Shown here: positions 43,078 through 52,487 of the stretch, piece by piece | Layout: every line of letters begins with the position of its first letter | Numbering within the stretch: the first letter of the stretch is position 1 | From: Noviherbaspirillum humi | Lineage (GTDB): Bacteria; Pseudomonadota; Gammaproteobacteria; Burkholderiales; Burkholderiaceae_D | DNA: 64,000 nt | Reading direction: 5' to 3' | Assembly (NCBI RefSeq): GCF_900188095.1 | Contig: NZ_FZOT01000009.1 | Location: forward strand, 1-64,000 | Notes under the pieces: model-generated | Database searches by the model: none | Seen by the model: only the letters and a program-made list of their open reading frames with translations | Told to the model about the DNA's origin: nothing | Translations under genes and position numbers: made by a program

Positions 43078-44328
43078 ATGACCAATGCACTAGGCGTGGA
43101 CTTCGGCACGTCGAACTCCACTGCCGGCTGGCGCCGGCCCGGACAACCCAGCCTGCTGCCGCTGGAGGATGGCAAGGCGACCCTGCCCTCGGTCGTGTTC
43201 TTCAACGCCGAGGAAAACGCGGTCAGCTTCGGCCGGGCGGCGCTGGCCGGTTATCTCGCCGGCCATGAAGGGCGGCTGATGCGCTCGCTCAAGAGCCTGC
43301 TCGGGTCCAGCCTGATCGATGGCCAGACCGAGGTGATGGGCCGCGCCCTGTCCTACCGCAGCCTGCTGTCGCAGTTCATCGCCGAGCTCAAGCGCAGGGC
43401 GGAGCAGGCGGCGGGGCGCGGCTTCGACCAGGCGGTGTTCGGCCGGCCGGTGTTTTTCGTCGACGACGATGCCAAGGCAGACAAGCTGGCGGAAGAAACG
43501 CTGGCCGACATCGCCCGCGCCGCCGGCTTTCGCGACGTGGCCTTCCAGTTCGAGCCGATCGCCGCCGCCTTCGACTATGAGTCGCAGATCGATCGCGAGG
43601 AACTGGTGCTGGTGGTGGACATCGGCGGCGGCACGTCCGACTTTTCGCTGGTGAAGCTGTCGCCGCAGTCGGCCGGGAAAACGGATCGCCGCGGCGACGT
43701 GCTGGCCTATGCCGGCGTGCACATCGGCGGCACCGACTTCGACAAGTACCTCAGCCTGTCCCACGTCATGCCGCTGCTCGGCCTGGGCAGCCGGCTGAAG
43801 AATCAGAGCGAGATGCCGTCCGGCTTCTATTTCAATCTCGCCACCTGGCATACCATCAACCTGGCCTATACCCGCCAGGCGGAGAACCAGCTGCGCGACA
43901 TCTACCGCGATGCCGTCGAGCGCGACAAGCTCGACCGCCTGCTCGATCTGATCGACCAACGCGCCGGCCACTGGCTGGCAATTCAAGTCGAGCAGGGCAA
44001 GATCGCCCTGTCGGAAGCGACGCGCATCGAGCTCGAACTGGAACGGCTGTCGCCGCCGCAGACCGTGCTGCTGGAGCGTGAGCAGTTCGACCACGCCATC
44101 GGCCAGCTGGTGGGCAGCATCGAGCAAACCGTGCTGCGCCTGCTGGCCGATGCCGGCATCGACCGCAAGGAAATTGCCACCGTGTTCTTCACCGGCGGCT
44201 CCAGCGCCGTGCCTTACCTACGCCGGCGCATCAGCGGACTGCTGCCGGAGGCACGCCATGTCGAGGGCGATTTGTTCGGGTCCATCGGCGCCGGGCTGGC
44301 GCTTGATGCGGCACGGCGTTTCGGCTGA
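43078..44328 (+). CDS. Hsp70-family protein (YegD-like)
   Basis: A 416-residue protein of the YegD branch of the Hsp70/actin superfamily. It keeps the nucleotide-binding motifs GVDFGTSNST (about 5-14, phosphate 1), VVDIGGGTSDFSLV (about 178-191, phosphate 2) and FFTGGSSAVPYLRRRI (adenosine motif, near 375), but is far shorter than DnaK and lacks its substrate-binding domain. YegD proteins are atypical chaperones whose clients are unknown. ATG 43078 gives a start immediately before the first motif; no strong ribosome-binding site is seen. Confidence 0.86.
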   Translation: MTNALGVDFGTSNSTAGWRRPGQPSLLPLEDGKATLPSVVFFNAEENAVSFGRAALAGYLAGHEGRLMRSLKSLLGSSLIDGQTEVMGRALSYRSLLSQFIAELKRRAEQAAGRGFDQAVFGRPVFFVDDDAKADKLAEETLADIARAAGFRDVAFQFEPIAAAFDYESQIDREELVLVVDIGGGTSDFSLVKLSPQSAGKTDRRGDVLAYAGVHIGGTDFDKYLSLSHVMPLLGLGSRLKNQSEMPSGFYFNLATWHTINLAYTRQAENQLRDIYRDAVERDKLDRLLDLIDQRAGHWLAIQVEQGKIALSEATRIELELERLSPPQTVLLEREQFDHAIGQLVGSIEQTVLRLLADAGIDRKEIATVFFTGGSSAVPYLRRRISGLLPEARHVEGDLFGSIGAGLALDAARRFG

Positions 44329-44467
44329 TCGCCGCTTCGCCGCGCCGGGCAAGTCTTGTACGTCTGTCATGCGGACGAAAAAATGCCAGCAAAAAACGAT
44401 TTCCCCCGGGAACTTGGGCCACCGGCTGCCTCTAAGCATCTTTCTTCCTTCATTGCACAGGCATCCG

Positions 44468-44677
44468 ATGAACAAAAAATACATCCTCAGCATCTATGTT
44501 CAGGCCCACGACGGAGCGCTGGTCTGGGACCATACCGAACTGAATGAAGAGCAGGCCCGCCCCTTCGAGCGCGCCCAGACCCATACCGGCTACCAGCAGG
44601 CTTTCGAAGGGCTGACCGGCCAGCGTGACCGCGTCTTCGTTCCGCTGCAGGCGCCCCTCAGCTCCGCCATTCATTAA
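44468..44677 (+). CDS. Small hypothetical protein (69 aa)
   Basis: ATG 44468 opens a 69-residue frame (MNKKYILSIYVQAHDGALVW..., LNEEQARPFERAQTHTGYQQ). It looks like a compact mixed alpha/beta protein with no known domain. It starts 140 bases after the Hsp70-like gene on the same strand. No strong ribosome-binding site precedes it, though the codon pattern is coding-like. Confidence 0.5.
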   Translation: MNKKYILSIYVQAHDGALVWDHTELNEEQARPFERAQTHTGYQQAFEGLTGQRDRVFVPLQAPLSSAIH

Positions 44678-44899
44678 TCCCGCCCCTGTGCGGCGCGGCG
44701 CAGGCGTTCCCGCCGGCTCGCCGCGCCCGCTGCCCCGCCTTGCCGGCGCATGAGCTGGCGCAGTGCCTTCCCTTATCCGGCTTACCCGCGATCAAACCGG
44801 CCTTGCGGCCGCGGCGCATGCTTTCCACTGCGGTGCCCGTACTTGGTGCCGCATCTGCCCGTCATGCCGACAATCCGATAATTCGACCGCGAGGACGCC

Positions 44900-45199
44900 A
44901 TGAAACGCCTGTCCGCCCTGCTGATGCTGCTTCCCGTTCTGGCTTTTGCTCAAGGCAAGCCGGCAGGCAAGAGCAGCGAGCCGGCGGTGCTGGTGCGCGA
45001 GACCTGCGATCCGCCGACGGAGCCGGTGGCGAAGAATGTCTTCGCCATCACCTGCGGCAGCGATGAAGTGCTGATCATGCTGACGCTCAAGCAGAACGGC
45101 GCCACGCGCGTGGTCTGGGAAAGGCATCCCTACGCCGAGCTGAAGCGCCTCACCAGCGGCATCCACTATCAGGTGATCAGGGAAGCCGGAAAGAAATAA
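44900..45199 (+). CDS. Small secreted protein of unknown function (99 aa)
   Basis: Starts at ATG 44900 after GAGGACGCC. Signal peptide MKRLSALLMLLPVLAFAQG gives a mature periplasmic protein of about 80 residues with two cysteines (RETCDPP and AITCGSDEV) that could form a disulfide. No family is recognised. It is monocistronic. Confidence 0.65.
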   Translation: MKRLSALLMLLPVLAFAQGKPAGKSSEPAVLVRETCDPPTEPVAKNVFAITCGSDEVLIMLTLKQNGATRVVWERHPYAELKRLTSGIHYQVIREAGKK

Positions 45200-45226
45200 G
45201 CGCCGCACCTCCGGCGAGGAAGCGCC

Positions 45227-45547
45227 TCATGCGCCCCGCGTTTTCTGCTGCTGGCTGTGCAGCCGGAAGGCGCTGAAGGCCCGGGTGTTGCGGCCGAGCG
45301 CATGCAGCGCCTGACGGGGCGTCTCGAACACGCCGACCACTTCATCCGCCTGACGCAGCACGAATACCATCCGCTCCCTGCCGTCGGCGCCGAGTATCGT
45401 CACCGGCGGCAGGATGAAGTAATCCACGGTGTTGATCTTCAGCCAATCGCCGAAAGTTTCGATGTCGAGCTTCTGCTCTTCCCAAGTCGATGCGGGAAAG
45501 GCGGGCAACGTCGTCCCGTTGCTGGCGATGTTGTTGTGACCGGGCAT
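45227..45547 (-). CDS. Hypothetical protein (106 aa)
   Basis: A soluble 106-residue protein (ETFGDWLKINTVDYFILPPV near the middle, then GRERMVFVLRQADEVVGVFE). The mid-region looks like a small alpha/beta domain; the C-terminus is Arg/Gln-rich. No family is recognised. Its ribosome-binding site is weak (GACTTCC). It is convergent with the 99-residue secreted protein and divergent from the large GGDEF-EAL gene at 45834. Confidence 0.55.
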   Translation of the reverse strand: MPGHNNIASNGTTLPAFPASTWEEQKLDIETFGDWLKINTVDYFILPPVTILGADGRERMVFVLRQADEVVGVFETPRQALHALGRNTRAFSAFRLHSQQQKTRGA

Positions 45548-45833
45548 GGAAGTCTCGAAGAATTCGTGAATGAACCTGCCTGTAATCCGCGGTGTGCCGC
45601 ATTTCCGGGTGCCAATGTAGCATGCGGTTCAGCAAGTCTCGACGCTTTGCCATCGGGCATTGAGCAAGCTCAAAGCGGAAAAATTGACGAAACAGAAATT
45701 TTTCCCGCAAGCATGTAAATATTTCACTTTCTCGCCGTTTCCATAAAACTTCTTCGGCGCTTGCCCCTCCAAAGCCCATTCTGTGCCGTTATTTAATAGC
45801 AACTTTTGCAACCATGGTTGCAGGAGCGACGTC

Positions 45834-48533
45834 ATGGGGAGAAGGATGGCGCACGATTCCAAAAACAAACTGTCCATGGTCGGCGGGACGAAAAAGCCGA
45901 AATTTGACAACCTCCTGTCCATCGCCAGCTGGCCCATATGCTGCCTGCTGGTGCTGGTGCTCGGCTGGTCGCTGCTGCTGAACCATCTCGGCAACGAGCG
46001 GCACAGCATGGAGCGCTTCGCGCTGAAGGAAAGCGGCATCCTGGCGCAGGCCTACGCCGACCACCTCAACCGCACCTTCGAATCGATAGACAAGATCGCC
46101 CTCACTGTGCGCTTCGCCTGGTCGCTGGCCGACGGCGCGGTGTCGCTGCAGCAGATGGCGCAGAAGGGATTGTTCCCGTCGACCAGCCTGATCCTGGTGG
46201 CCGTGGCCGATGCCGAGGGCGAGGTGATTTCGAGCACGCAGCCGCTGGAGCGGCCGGTCAGCATTCGCGACCGCGAGCACTTCCAGGTGCAGCGGAGCAG
46301 CGGCGGCGACCGGCTTTTCATCAGCAAGCCGCTGGTCGGGCGGATGTCCGGCCAGAAGGTGATCCAGTTCTCGCGCAAGATGCTGGATCGCCAGGGCAAC
46401 TTCGCCGGCGTGGTGGTGGTTTCCATCAATCCTGCCTACTTCGTCTCGGCCTTCGAATCGAGCCCGCTGGGCGCCGACGGCGTTTTGGCGGTGGTGGGCG
46501 ATGACGCCGCGGTGCGCGCCACGCGCATGGGCGCCCACGCCAGCGCGGATGCCGACACGATTTTCAAGCAGGCGCCCGGCATCACCGACTATGCCGGCAG
46601 CATGCCGCTCGACGGAAACAAATGGTTCACCGACGGCAGGAACCGCTTCGGCGGCTGGCAGCGGGTTCCGGACTATCCCTTCATGGCCATGGTGGCGCTG
46701 GATGAAGAGGAACAGCTCGGCGCCTACTATGGCAAGCGCGCCATCACCATCAAGACCGGCGTCCTGCTCAGCCTGCTGCTGTTGCTGCTGACCGCGTCCG
46801 GCACCATGTCGACCATCCGCCTGGCGCGCAGCCGGCGCCATGCGGCCGACATCCGTCAGGTGTACCGCGTGGCCACCGAAGCGTCGAGCGACGGCTTTTA
46901 TATCCTCGCACCGGTGCTGGACGGGCGCGGCGCCGTCGTCGACTTCCATGTCGCCGACTGCAACGAACGCGGCGCCGCCATCCTGTGGAAGCAGCGCCGC
47001 GATTTTCTCGGCAAGCCGCTGTCCCACATTTATCCCGCCAGGGCCTTCCGCCGCTTCATGGCGATCCTGCATGGCGTGATGGAGCGCGGCGTGGCAGAGG
47101 ATGAGTTCTGCATCCACTCGAGCGATGGATCGACCACCCGCTGGGTGCACCGGCGCCTGGTGAAGTCGGCCAACGGCATTGCCGTCACCCTGCGGGACGT
47201 GAGCGATACCAAGCGCCACATCTATGAACTCGAACGCAAGGGCAATGAAGATGCGCTGACCCGGTTGCACAACCGGCACTGGCTGCATGCCTCGCTGCCG
47301 GGCATCATCGAACGGGCGCGCCAGGGGCATTGCCACGTCGCCCTGCTCTATATCGACATCGACGGCTTCAAGGCGGTCAACGACACCATGGGCCATGCTG
47401 CCGGCGACCAGCTGCTGCAACTGGCGGCGGCGCGACTGGAATCGGTCATTCGGCCCAAGGACAAGGCGGTGCGGCTCGGCGGCGACGAGTTCCTGCTGGT
47501 GCTGGAAGACATCCGCGAGACGGAGGCGGCGCAGATCGCGGCGCGGGTGGTGGAGCTGCTGAGCGAGAAGTTCAAGCTCGATCCCGGCATGCAGAGCATC
47601 GGCGCCTCGGTCGGCATCAGCCTGTATCCGAAGGACGGCGCCAGCGCCGAGGAGCTGCTGCAGAACGCCGACGTCGCCATGTACTCCGCCAAGCAGGCTG
47701 GCAAGGGCCAGTGGCGCTTCTTCAGCCCGGACTTCTACGACAGCCTTCGCGCCCGCCTGAATATCGAGCGGCGCCTGCGCGATGCCATCGAATTCGACCA
47801 GTTCGTGATGTACTACCAGCCGCGGGTCGACATGCAGACCGGCCAGGTGACCAGCCTGGAGGCGCTGATCCGCTGGGAAGACCCGGAGACCGGCCTGGTT
47901 GAGCCGCACAAGTTCATCGACATCGCGGAGCAGACCGGCCTGATCGTCAATGTCGGCAGCCAGGTGATCAGCAAGGTCTGCGCGCAGATCGAGCAGTGGT
48001 CGCGTCAGCAGGCGAAGGGCATTCCGGTGTCGATCAATGTGTCGGCCAAGCAGTTCCAGAAAGGCGGATTGCAGGCGGAACTGTCGGCGGCGCTGCAGCG
48101 CCACGGCCTGGCGCCCGACATGGTGGAAGTGGAAGTCACCGAGAGTTCGATGATGGGCGACAGCGATGCCATCAGCGAGGAATTCATCTCGCTGCAGAAG
48201 CTCGGCATCAAGGTGCTGGTGGATGACTTCGGCACCGGCTACTCCTCGCTTTCGCAGCTGCAGCGACTGGAAATGGACGGTCTGAAGATAGACCGTTCAT
48301 TCACTTCCGAACTCGGCAAGACCCGCCAGGGCGAAATCTTCTTTTCCGCCATCGTCACCATGGCGCATTCGCTCGGGATGCGGGTGGTGGCGGAAGGGGT
48401 GGAGACGCCGGAGCAGGCGCGCATCCTGAAGCGCCTCGAATGCGATGAAATCCAGGGGTTCTACGTGTCGCGCCCGGTGCCGGCGAACGACGTGCCGGAA
48501 ATCATCGCCAAGCCGATCAAACTGGCCGCCTGA
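45834..48533 (+). CDS. GGDEF-EAL signalling protein with periplasmic Cache-like sensor (899 aa)
   Basis: Start at ATG 45834 after AGGAGCGACGTC. Membrane segments at about 30-50 and 303-325 bracket a periplasmic PDC/Cache-like domain (SIRDREHFQVQRSSGGDRLF near 145). A PAS-like region covers about 345-450, then GGDEF at about 465-625 with intact RLGGDEFL near 547, and EAL at about 645-885 with LEALIRWEDP, VDDFGTGYSSL, KIDRSF and EGVET. Both catalytic signatures look intact, so it could make or degrade cyclic di-GMP depending on the signal. It is the first of three such genes within 9 kb. Confidence 0.92.
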   Translation: MGRRMAHDSKNKLSMVGGTKKPKFDNLLSIASWPICCLLVLVLGWSLLLNHLGNERHSMERFALKESGILAQAYADHLNRTFESIDKIALTVRFAWSLADGAVSLQQMAQKGLFPSTSLILVAVADAEGEVISSTQPLERPVSIRDREHFQVQRSSGGDRLFISKPLVGRMSGQKVIQFSRKMLDRQGNFAGVVVVSINPAYFVSAFESSPLGADGVLAVVGDDAAVRATRMGAHASADADTIFKQAPGITDYAGSMPLDGNKWFTDGRNRFGGWQRVPDYPFMAMVALDEEEQLGAYYGKRAITIKTGVLLSLLLLLLTASGTMSTIRLARSRRHAADIRQVYRVATEASSDGFYILAPVLDGRGAVVDFHVADCNERGAAILWKQRRDFLGKPLSHIYPARAFRRFMAILHGVMERGVAEDEFCIHSSDGSTTRWVHRRLVKSANGIAVTLRDVSDTKRHIYELERKGNEDALTRLHNRHWLHASLPGIIERARQGHCHVALLYIDIDGFKAVNDTMGHAAGDQLLQLAAARLESVIRPKDKAVRLGGDEFLLVLEDIRETEAAQIAARVVELLSEKFKLDPGMQSIGASVGISLYPKDGASAEELLQNADVAMYSAKQAGKGQWRFFSPDFYDSLRARLNIERRLRDAIEFDQFVMYYQPRVDMQTGQVTSLEALIRWEDPETGLVEPHKFIDIAEQTGLIVNVGSQVISKVCAQIEQWSRQQAKGIPVSINVSAKQFQKGGLQAELSAALQRHGLAPDMVEVEVTESSMMGDSDAISEEFISLQKLGIKVLVDDFGTGYSSLSQLQRLEMDGLKIDRSFTSELGKTRQGEIFFSAIVTMAHSLGMRVVAEGVETPEQARILKRLECDEIQGFYVSRPVPANDVPEIIAKPIKLAA

Positions 48534-49307
48534 TCTAAGAAGGGACCGAATGCGGCAATCTTTCCGTTGTTCCGGCGTCCCTGTCCGGATGACAAACCGG
48601 AAGAGCGCCCGCCGCGAAAAGATGCATTCATCATTTTTCCGTCAAGGTCCGCTGGTTGGGCTCGGGTGCTGCCCGTCTTTGCGGTTTCAGGCCAAAAGCC
48701 GACTCCCGTTTTGATCGTCATGGGTGGGAGATAGGGTTCGGTTAGCGTTGGCTTGGCGATCCATTTCCGCTCATTATCGAGCGTAGCATTCCATCGCCCG
48801 CTCCGGCCGACGACAGGGAGAAGCAGTTATCCGCCTCAAGCATTGCCTCACGAAATTGTTGGTCGGTATTCACCAAATCTGACTTCCATCAAAACTTTAT
48901 CCTCGGGCCTGTTGCGAGGCCTATGTATATGCAGCCTTAAAGGGGTAGACTAATTCCCCGTGGACGGATCGCGCTGACATTCGTTTCTGAAACCCATGAG
49001 CCGGATCGCTTCCATCCTGCAACAGACAGCAAAGCGTGTATCTCGACCTGCTGTCGCTCCCCTATGCGCATTCAAGACATTTGCGTTAAGACGCCGACAT
49101 GAATCGGGGCCACGCTGCACTACCCTGCACCACTCTGCTGGCTACCTCTTGATAGGCAAGCCACACCAGCGGTCTGCATTCCTCCCTGACAATAAAAAAA
49201 CATTTGCCATTGCCCGGATTCATCACGAAATGCGACACACTACCCTCTTACCGTAGGTAGCGATTTTCACGGGACTGGAGAGCTGATAGGCCAGAAAGTA
49301 CTCGACA
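48534..49307. other. Intergenic region between two GGDEF-EAL genes, AT-richer
   Basis: About 770 bases, less GC-rich than surrounding genes. No frame has both a ribosome-binding site and recognisable content, and no stable hairpin-plus-T-run is obvious. It may hold remnants of a lost gene and the promoter of the gene at 49308. Confidence 0.45.
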
Positions 49308-52300
49308 ATGCGTAAGCTCCCATTTTTCCCGGCTCTTGACCGACTGGCATCGTATCGAAGGCTTCGCTTACAGTCGCTCCTGATCCTGCTGGCGGTAATA
49401 GCCCTGGCGCCAGGCTTGCTGCTGTTCATCTATACCACCAGCACCATCCAACAAGATGAATTGAGCAAGGCGAAGCTGGAACTGGAATCTGTCGGTAAGC
49501 TGGTCGTTGCCAATCAACAGCAGCTGGTGGAAGGTGAGCGGCAAATTCTGGCAACTGTCGCCAGCGGACCATCGCTCAGGCGCTCGAACCTGCATTCGTT
49601 GTGCATCGAGTTTTTGCAGAATGTCCTGGTGGCATCGCCCGGCAATGCAAACATATCCTTGCTGGACATGCATGCGAATGTGGTTTGCCAAGCGAATGAA
49701 TCTTTACCCCATGCCCAGACCGCTAGCCGCAGCTACTTTCTGAACGCCATCGCGGGCAAGGAATTTTCTTTGGGACGAGATGTTGTTCGGCTGGCAAGCG
49801 GAAAAAATTCGATCGGTTTCGGGATGCCAGTCTACGACTATGCCGACAACCTGATCGGCGTGGCGGTCGGCTTGCTTGACCTCGACTACACCAACCGTCA
49901 GCTTCAGTCGATCGCCTTGCCTGAATACTTTCACATCAGTGTCGTGGACGCCAATGCAAACGTCCTGGCGACGAGCGTCAATACAACGGAGAAGCTTGGC
50001 GTGCCCGTCTCGAACCCGATGTTGAAGTCTGCGATCCTGCGCCACGCTCCTGCCGATTTCATGGCTTCGGACAAGCAGGGTAACGCATGGCTCCACACAT
50101 TAAAACCCATTGGCGGAACCGGCCCGGATGGGCTGATGGTCGCCATCAGCGTGCGTAAAGAAGATATCGTTTCCGTCGCCAATGGGCATTTCAGGCAGCA
50201 GCTGATACTGATGACGCTGGCATCTCTCGCAGGATTGCTGGCAGCCTGGTTATTCGCCCAGCGCTGCTTGGCGAAACCGGTGGCACAGTTACTCGAACGC
50301 ATGCGTTGCGTGGAACAGGGGCAAAGCTTTAATGCCTGTTCAACACCCGTCGCCAAGAATCTTGAATTCATGGAGTTAAACGAAGGATTTTCCAGCATGC
50401 TTTCCAAGCTGGAAAAAAATCAGCAGCAATTGATCAGAGCACAGCAAATCACTCGCGTGGGGTTTTATCAACTTGACCTGCAAACCCGGCTCTACACGGC
50501 ATCTCCGATCGTTTACGAAATCCTGGGTCTGGATCCCGCCGTTGGTCCGCTGACCGTCGAACAATATCAATCGATGATTTTCCCGGATGACCGGGAGCTC
50601 GTGAAAAAGCATCGCGAACGGCTGTTCTCAGGCGGGGAACCGCTTCGCTTGCAGTACCGGCTCGTTCAGCCCGGAGGGACGATCCGGTGGATTGATGCTT
50701 ATGGATTTCTGCAGAAAAACGAGCAGGGAACACCTATCCTTTATTCCGGTGCAATTCAGGACATCACCGATCGCAAGGTGGCTGAGCAGGCCCAGCGCGC
50801 CAATGAGAATCGCTTTCGTCTTCTCTTTGAAAACAGCTTGGATGGGATTCTGCAAACCGACGGCGCTGGAAAAATAATCAAGGCCAACCCCGCAGCCTGC
50901 AGTATTTTTGGCATGAGCGAAGCCCAGCTGATCAAGTGTACGCGGGATGATGTAGTGTTTGCCGAGGATGCCCGACTCCAGCCATTGCTCGAGGAACGTG
51001 ACGCAACGGGGCAGGCCCGCGGCACACTGACCATGAAGCGCGGCGATGGAACCCGTTTCGAAGCCGAGTTGGCCGCCTCGGTGTATAAGGATGATGAAGG
51101 CAAACCCATCTGCAGCCTGATATTGCGAGATATCACCGAACGAATCAAGGCAGAACAAAACATCCATCAGCTGGCCTTTTTCGACGCATTGACCCACCTC
51201 CCGAACCGCAGGCTTTTAATGGATCGGTTGGCGCTGCTTCATGCGGTGGCGCAGCACCTCAAGCAGATCGGGGCAGTCATGTTCATCGACCTCGATCGCT
51301 TCAAGAACGTCAACGATGCGCGGGGGCATGCCATCGGCGACGAATTGCTGAAGCAGGTTGCCGATCGACTCTCATCGCTGATGCGCAGTGAAGACACCGT
51401 CGCACGAATCGGGGGCGATGAGTTCGTCATCCTGATGCCCGATCTCGCCACCGACCTCTTCGCAGGCGCGCAGCAGGCGATGGCGGCTGCCGAGAAAATT
51501 CAGGAAAAATTGACGCTGCCTTTCCAGATCAACGGCCAGCCCTACGGCGCGGCGGCAAGCATAGGGGTGACTCTCTTCCCGAAAGCAGACCAGACCACTG
51601 AAGACTTGCTGCGCGAAGCCGATACCGCCATGTACCGAGCCAAGCATGCGGGGCGCAATCGGATCGCGTTTTTTGAACCTTCGATGCAGATGCAGGTGGA
51701 AGAGCGGCTATCGCTCGAAAACGAGCTGGCTCATGCGCTCGGCACATCGCAACTTGAAATGTATCTGCAACCCCAGTTCACCATGCATGGCCGGCCGGTG
51801 GGATGCGAGATGCTGGTGCGCTGGACGCATCCGGTTCGAGGCATACTCTCTCCGGCGGCCTTCATTCCGGTTGCGGAAGAATCAGACCTCATTTGCCGCC
51901 TGGGAGAATGGACTATCAGGGAAGGATGTCAAACACTCCTCAGGCTGCATACCGAAGAGCGACCGATGACGGTCTCGGTCAATGTCAGTCCTCGCCAGTT
52001 CCATGAGACGGAATTCGTCGAGATGGTGGGCAAGATCCTGAGGGAAACGGGCGCCCCCGCATCGCAGTTGATTTTCGAAGTCACCGAAGGCCTTCTGATC
52101 GACCGCCTCGATCAAACGATTGCCCGGATGGATGAGCTGGTCGACATGGGAATCCGGTTTTCGATCGATGATTTCGGGACCGGTTATTCGAGCCTCGCTT
52201 ACCTGCGTCGATTGCCGTTGTATGAATTGAAAATCGATCGCAGCTTCGTCCGGTGTACGCCGGACGACCAAGGCGGCACCGCCATCGTCCAGTCCATCCT

Positions 52301-52487
52301 GTCTCTGGCCAAAAACCTGAATCTCAAGGTCGTGGCCGAAGGCGTTGAAACGCCGGAACAATCCCGCTTTCTCTATTCGGCGGGATGCGATTTCTTGCAG
52401 GGATATTTGCTGGCGCCACCGATGCCGTTCAAATCCTGGCTGCAAAAATTAAAGGCGAAGGAAGGAATGCAAGCGGCTGCGTCATAG
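49308..52487 (+). CDS. PAS-GGDEF-EAL signalling protein with periplasmic sensor (1059 aa)
   Basis: Membrane segments at about 24-44 and 299-320 enclose a periplasmic sensor region, followed by a HAMP-like stretch, PAS_3-type domain at about 384-490 (QLDLQTRLYTASPIVYEILG), a second PAS at about 500-615 (LFENSLDGILQTDGAGKII), GGDEF at about 630-790 with RIGGDEFVIL near 701, and EAL at about 800-1045. The EAL signature reads CEMLVRW instead of EALLRW; the metal-binding Glu is kept, as are DDFGTGYSSL, KIDRSFV and EGVETPEQ. Codon use is somewhat less GC-biased than its two neighbours. Its stop overlaps the convergent third gene by six bases. Confidence 0.9.
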   Translation: MRKLPFFPALDRLASYRRLRLQSLLILLAVIALAPGLLLFIYTTSTIQQDELSKAKLELESVGKLVVANQQQLVEGERQILATVASGPSLRRSNLHSLCIEFLQNVLVASPGNANISLLDMHANVVCQANESLPHAQTASRSYFLNAIAGKEFSLGRDVVRLASGKNSIGFGMPVYDYADNLIGVAVGLLDLDYTNRQLQSIALPEYFHISVVDANANVLATSVNTTEKLGVPVSNPMLKSAILRHAPADFMASDKQGNAWLHTLKPIGGTGPDGLMVAISVRKEDIVSVANGHFRQQLILMTLASLAGLLAAWLFAQRCLAKPVAQLLERMRCVEQGQSFNACSTPVAKNLEFMELNEGFSSMLSKLEKNQQQLIRAQQITRVGFYQLDLQTRLYTASPIVYEILGLDPAVGPLTVEQYQSMIFPDDRELVKKHRERLFSGGEPLRLQYRLVQPGGTIRWIDAYGFLQKNEQGTPILYSGAIQDITDRKVAEQAQRANENRFRLLFENSLDGILQTDGAGKIIKANPAACSIFGMSEAQLIKCTRDDVVFAEDARLQPLLEERDATGQARGTLTMKRGDGTRFEAELAASVYKDDEGKPICSLILRDITERIKAEQNIHQLAFFDALTHLPNRRLLMDRLALLHAVAQHLKQIGAVMFIDLDRFKNVNDARGHAIGDELLKQVADRLSSLMRSEDTVARIGGDEFVILMPDLATDLFAGAQQAMAAAEKIQEKLTLPFQINGQPYGAAASIGVTLFPKADQTTEDLLREADTAMYRAKHAGRNRIAFFEPSMQMQVEERLSLENELAHALGTSQLEMYLQPQFTMHGRPVGCEMLVRWTHPVRGILSPAAFIPVAEESDLICRLGEWTIREGCQTLLRLHTEERPMTVSVNVSPRQFHETEFVEMVGKILRETGAPASQLIFEVTEGLLIDRLDQTIARMDELVDMGIRFSIDDFGTGYSSLAYLRRLPLYELKIDRSFVRCTPDDQGGTAIVQSILSLAKNLNLKVVAEGVETPEQSRFLYSAGCDFLQGYLLAPPMPFKSWLQKLKAKEGMQAAAS

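Noticed and set aside
45789-48104. Very long open frame (over 700 codons) antisense to the 899-residue GGDEF-EAL gene
   Set aside because: Product is low-complexity His/Gln/Leu/Arg-rich as expected from GC-rich antisense reading; the sense strand encodes clear conserved domains.
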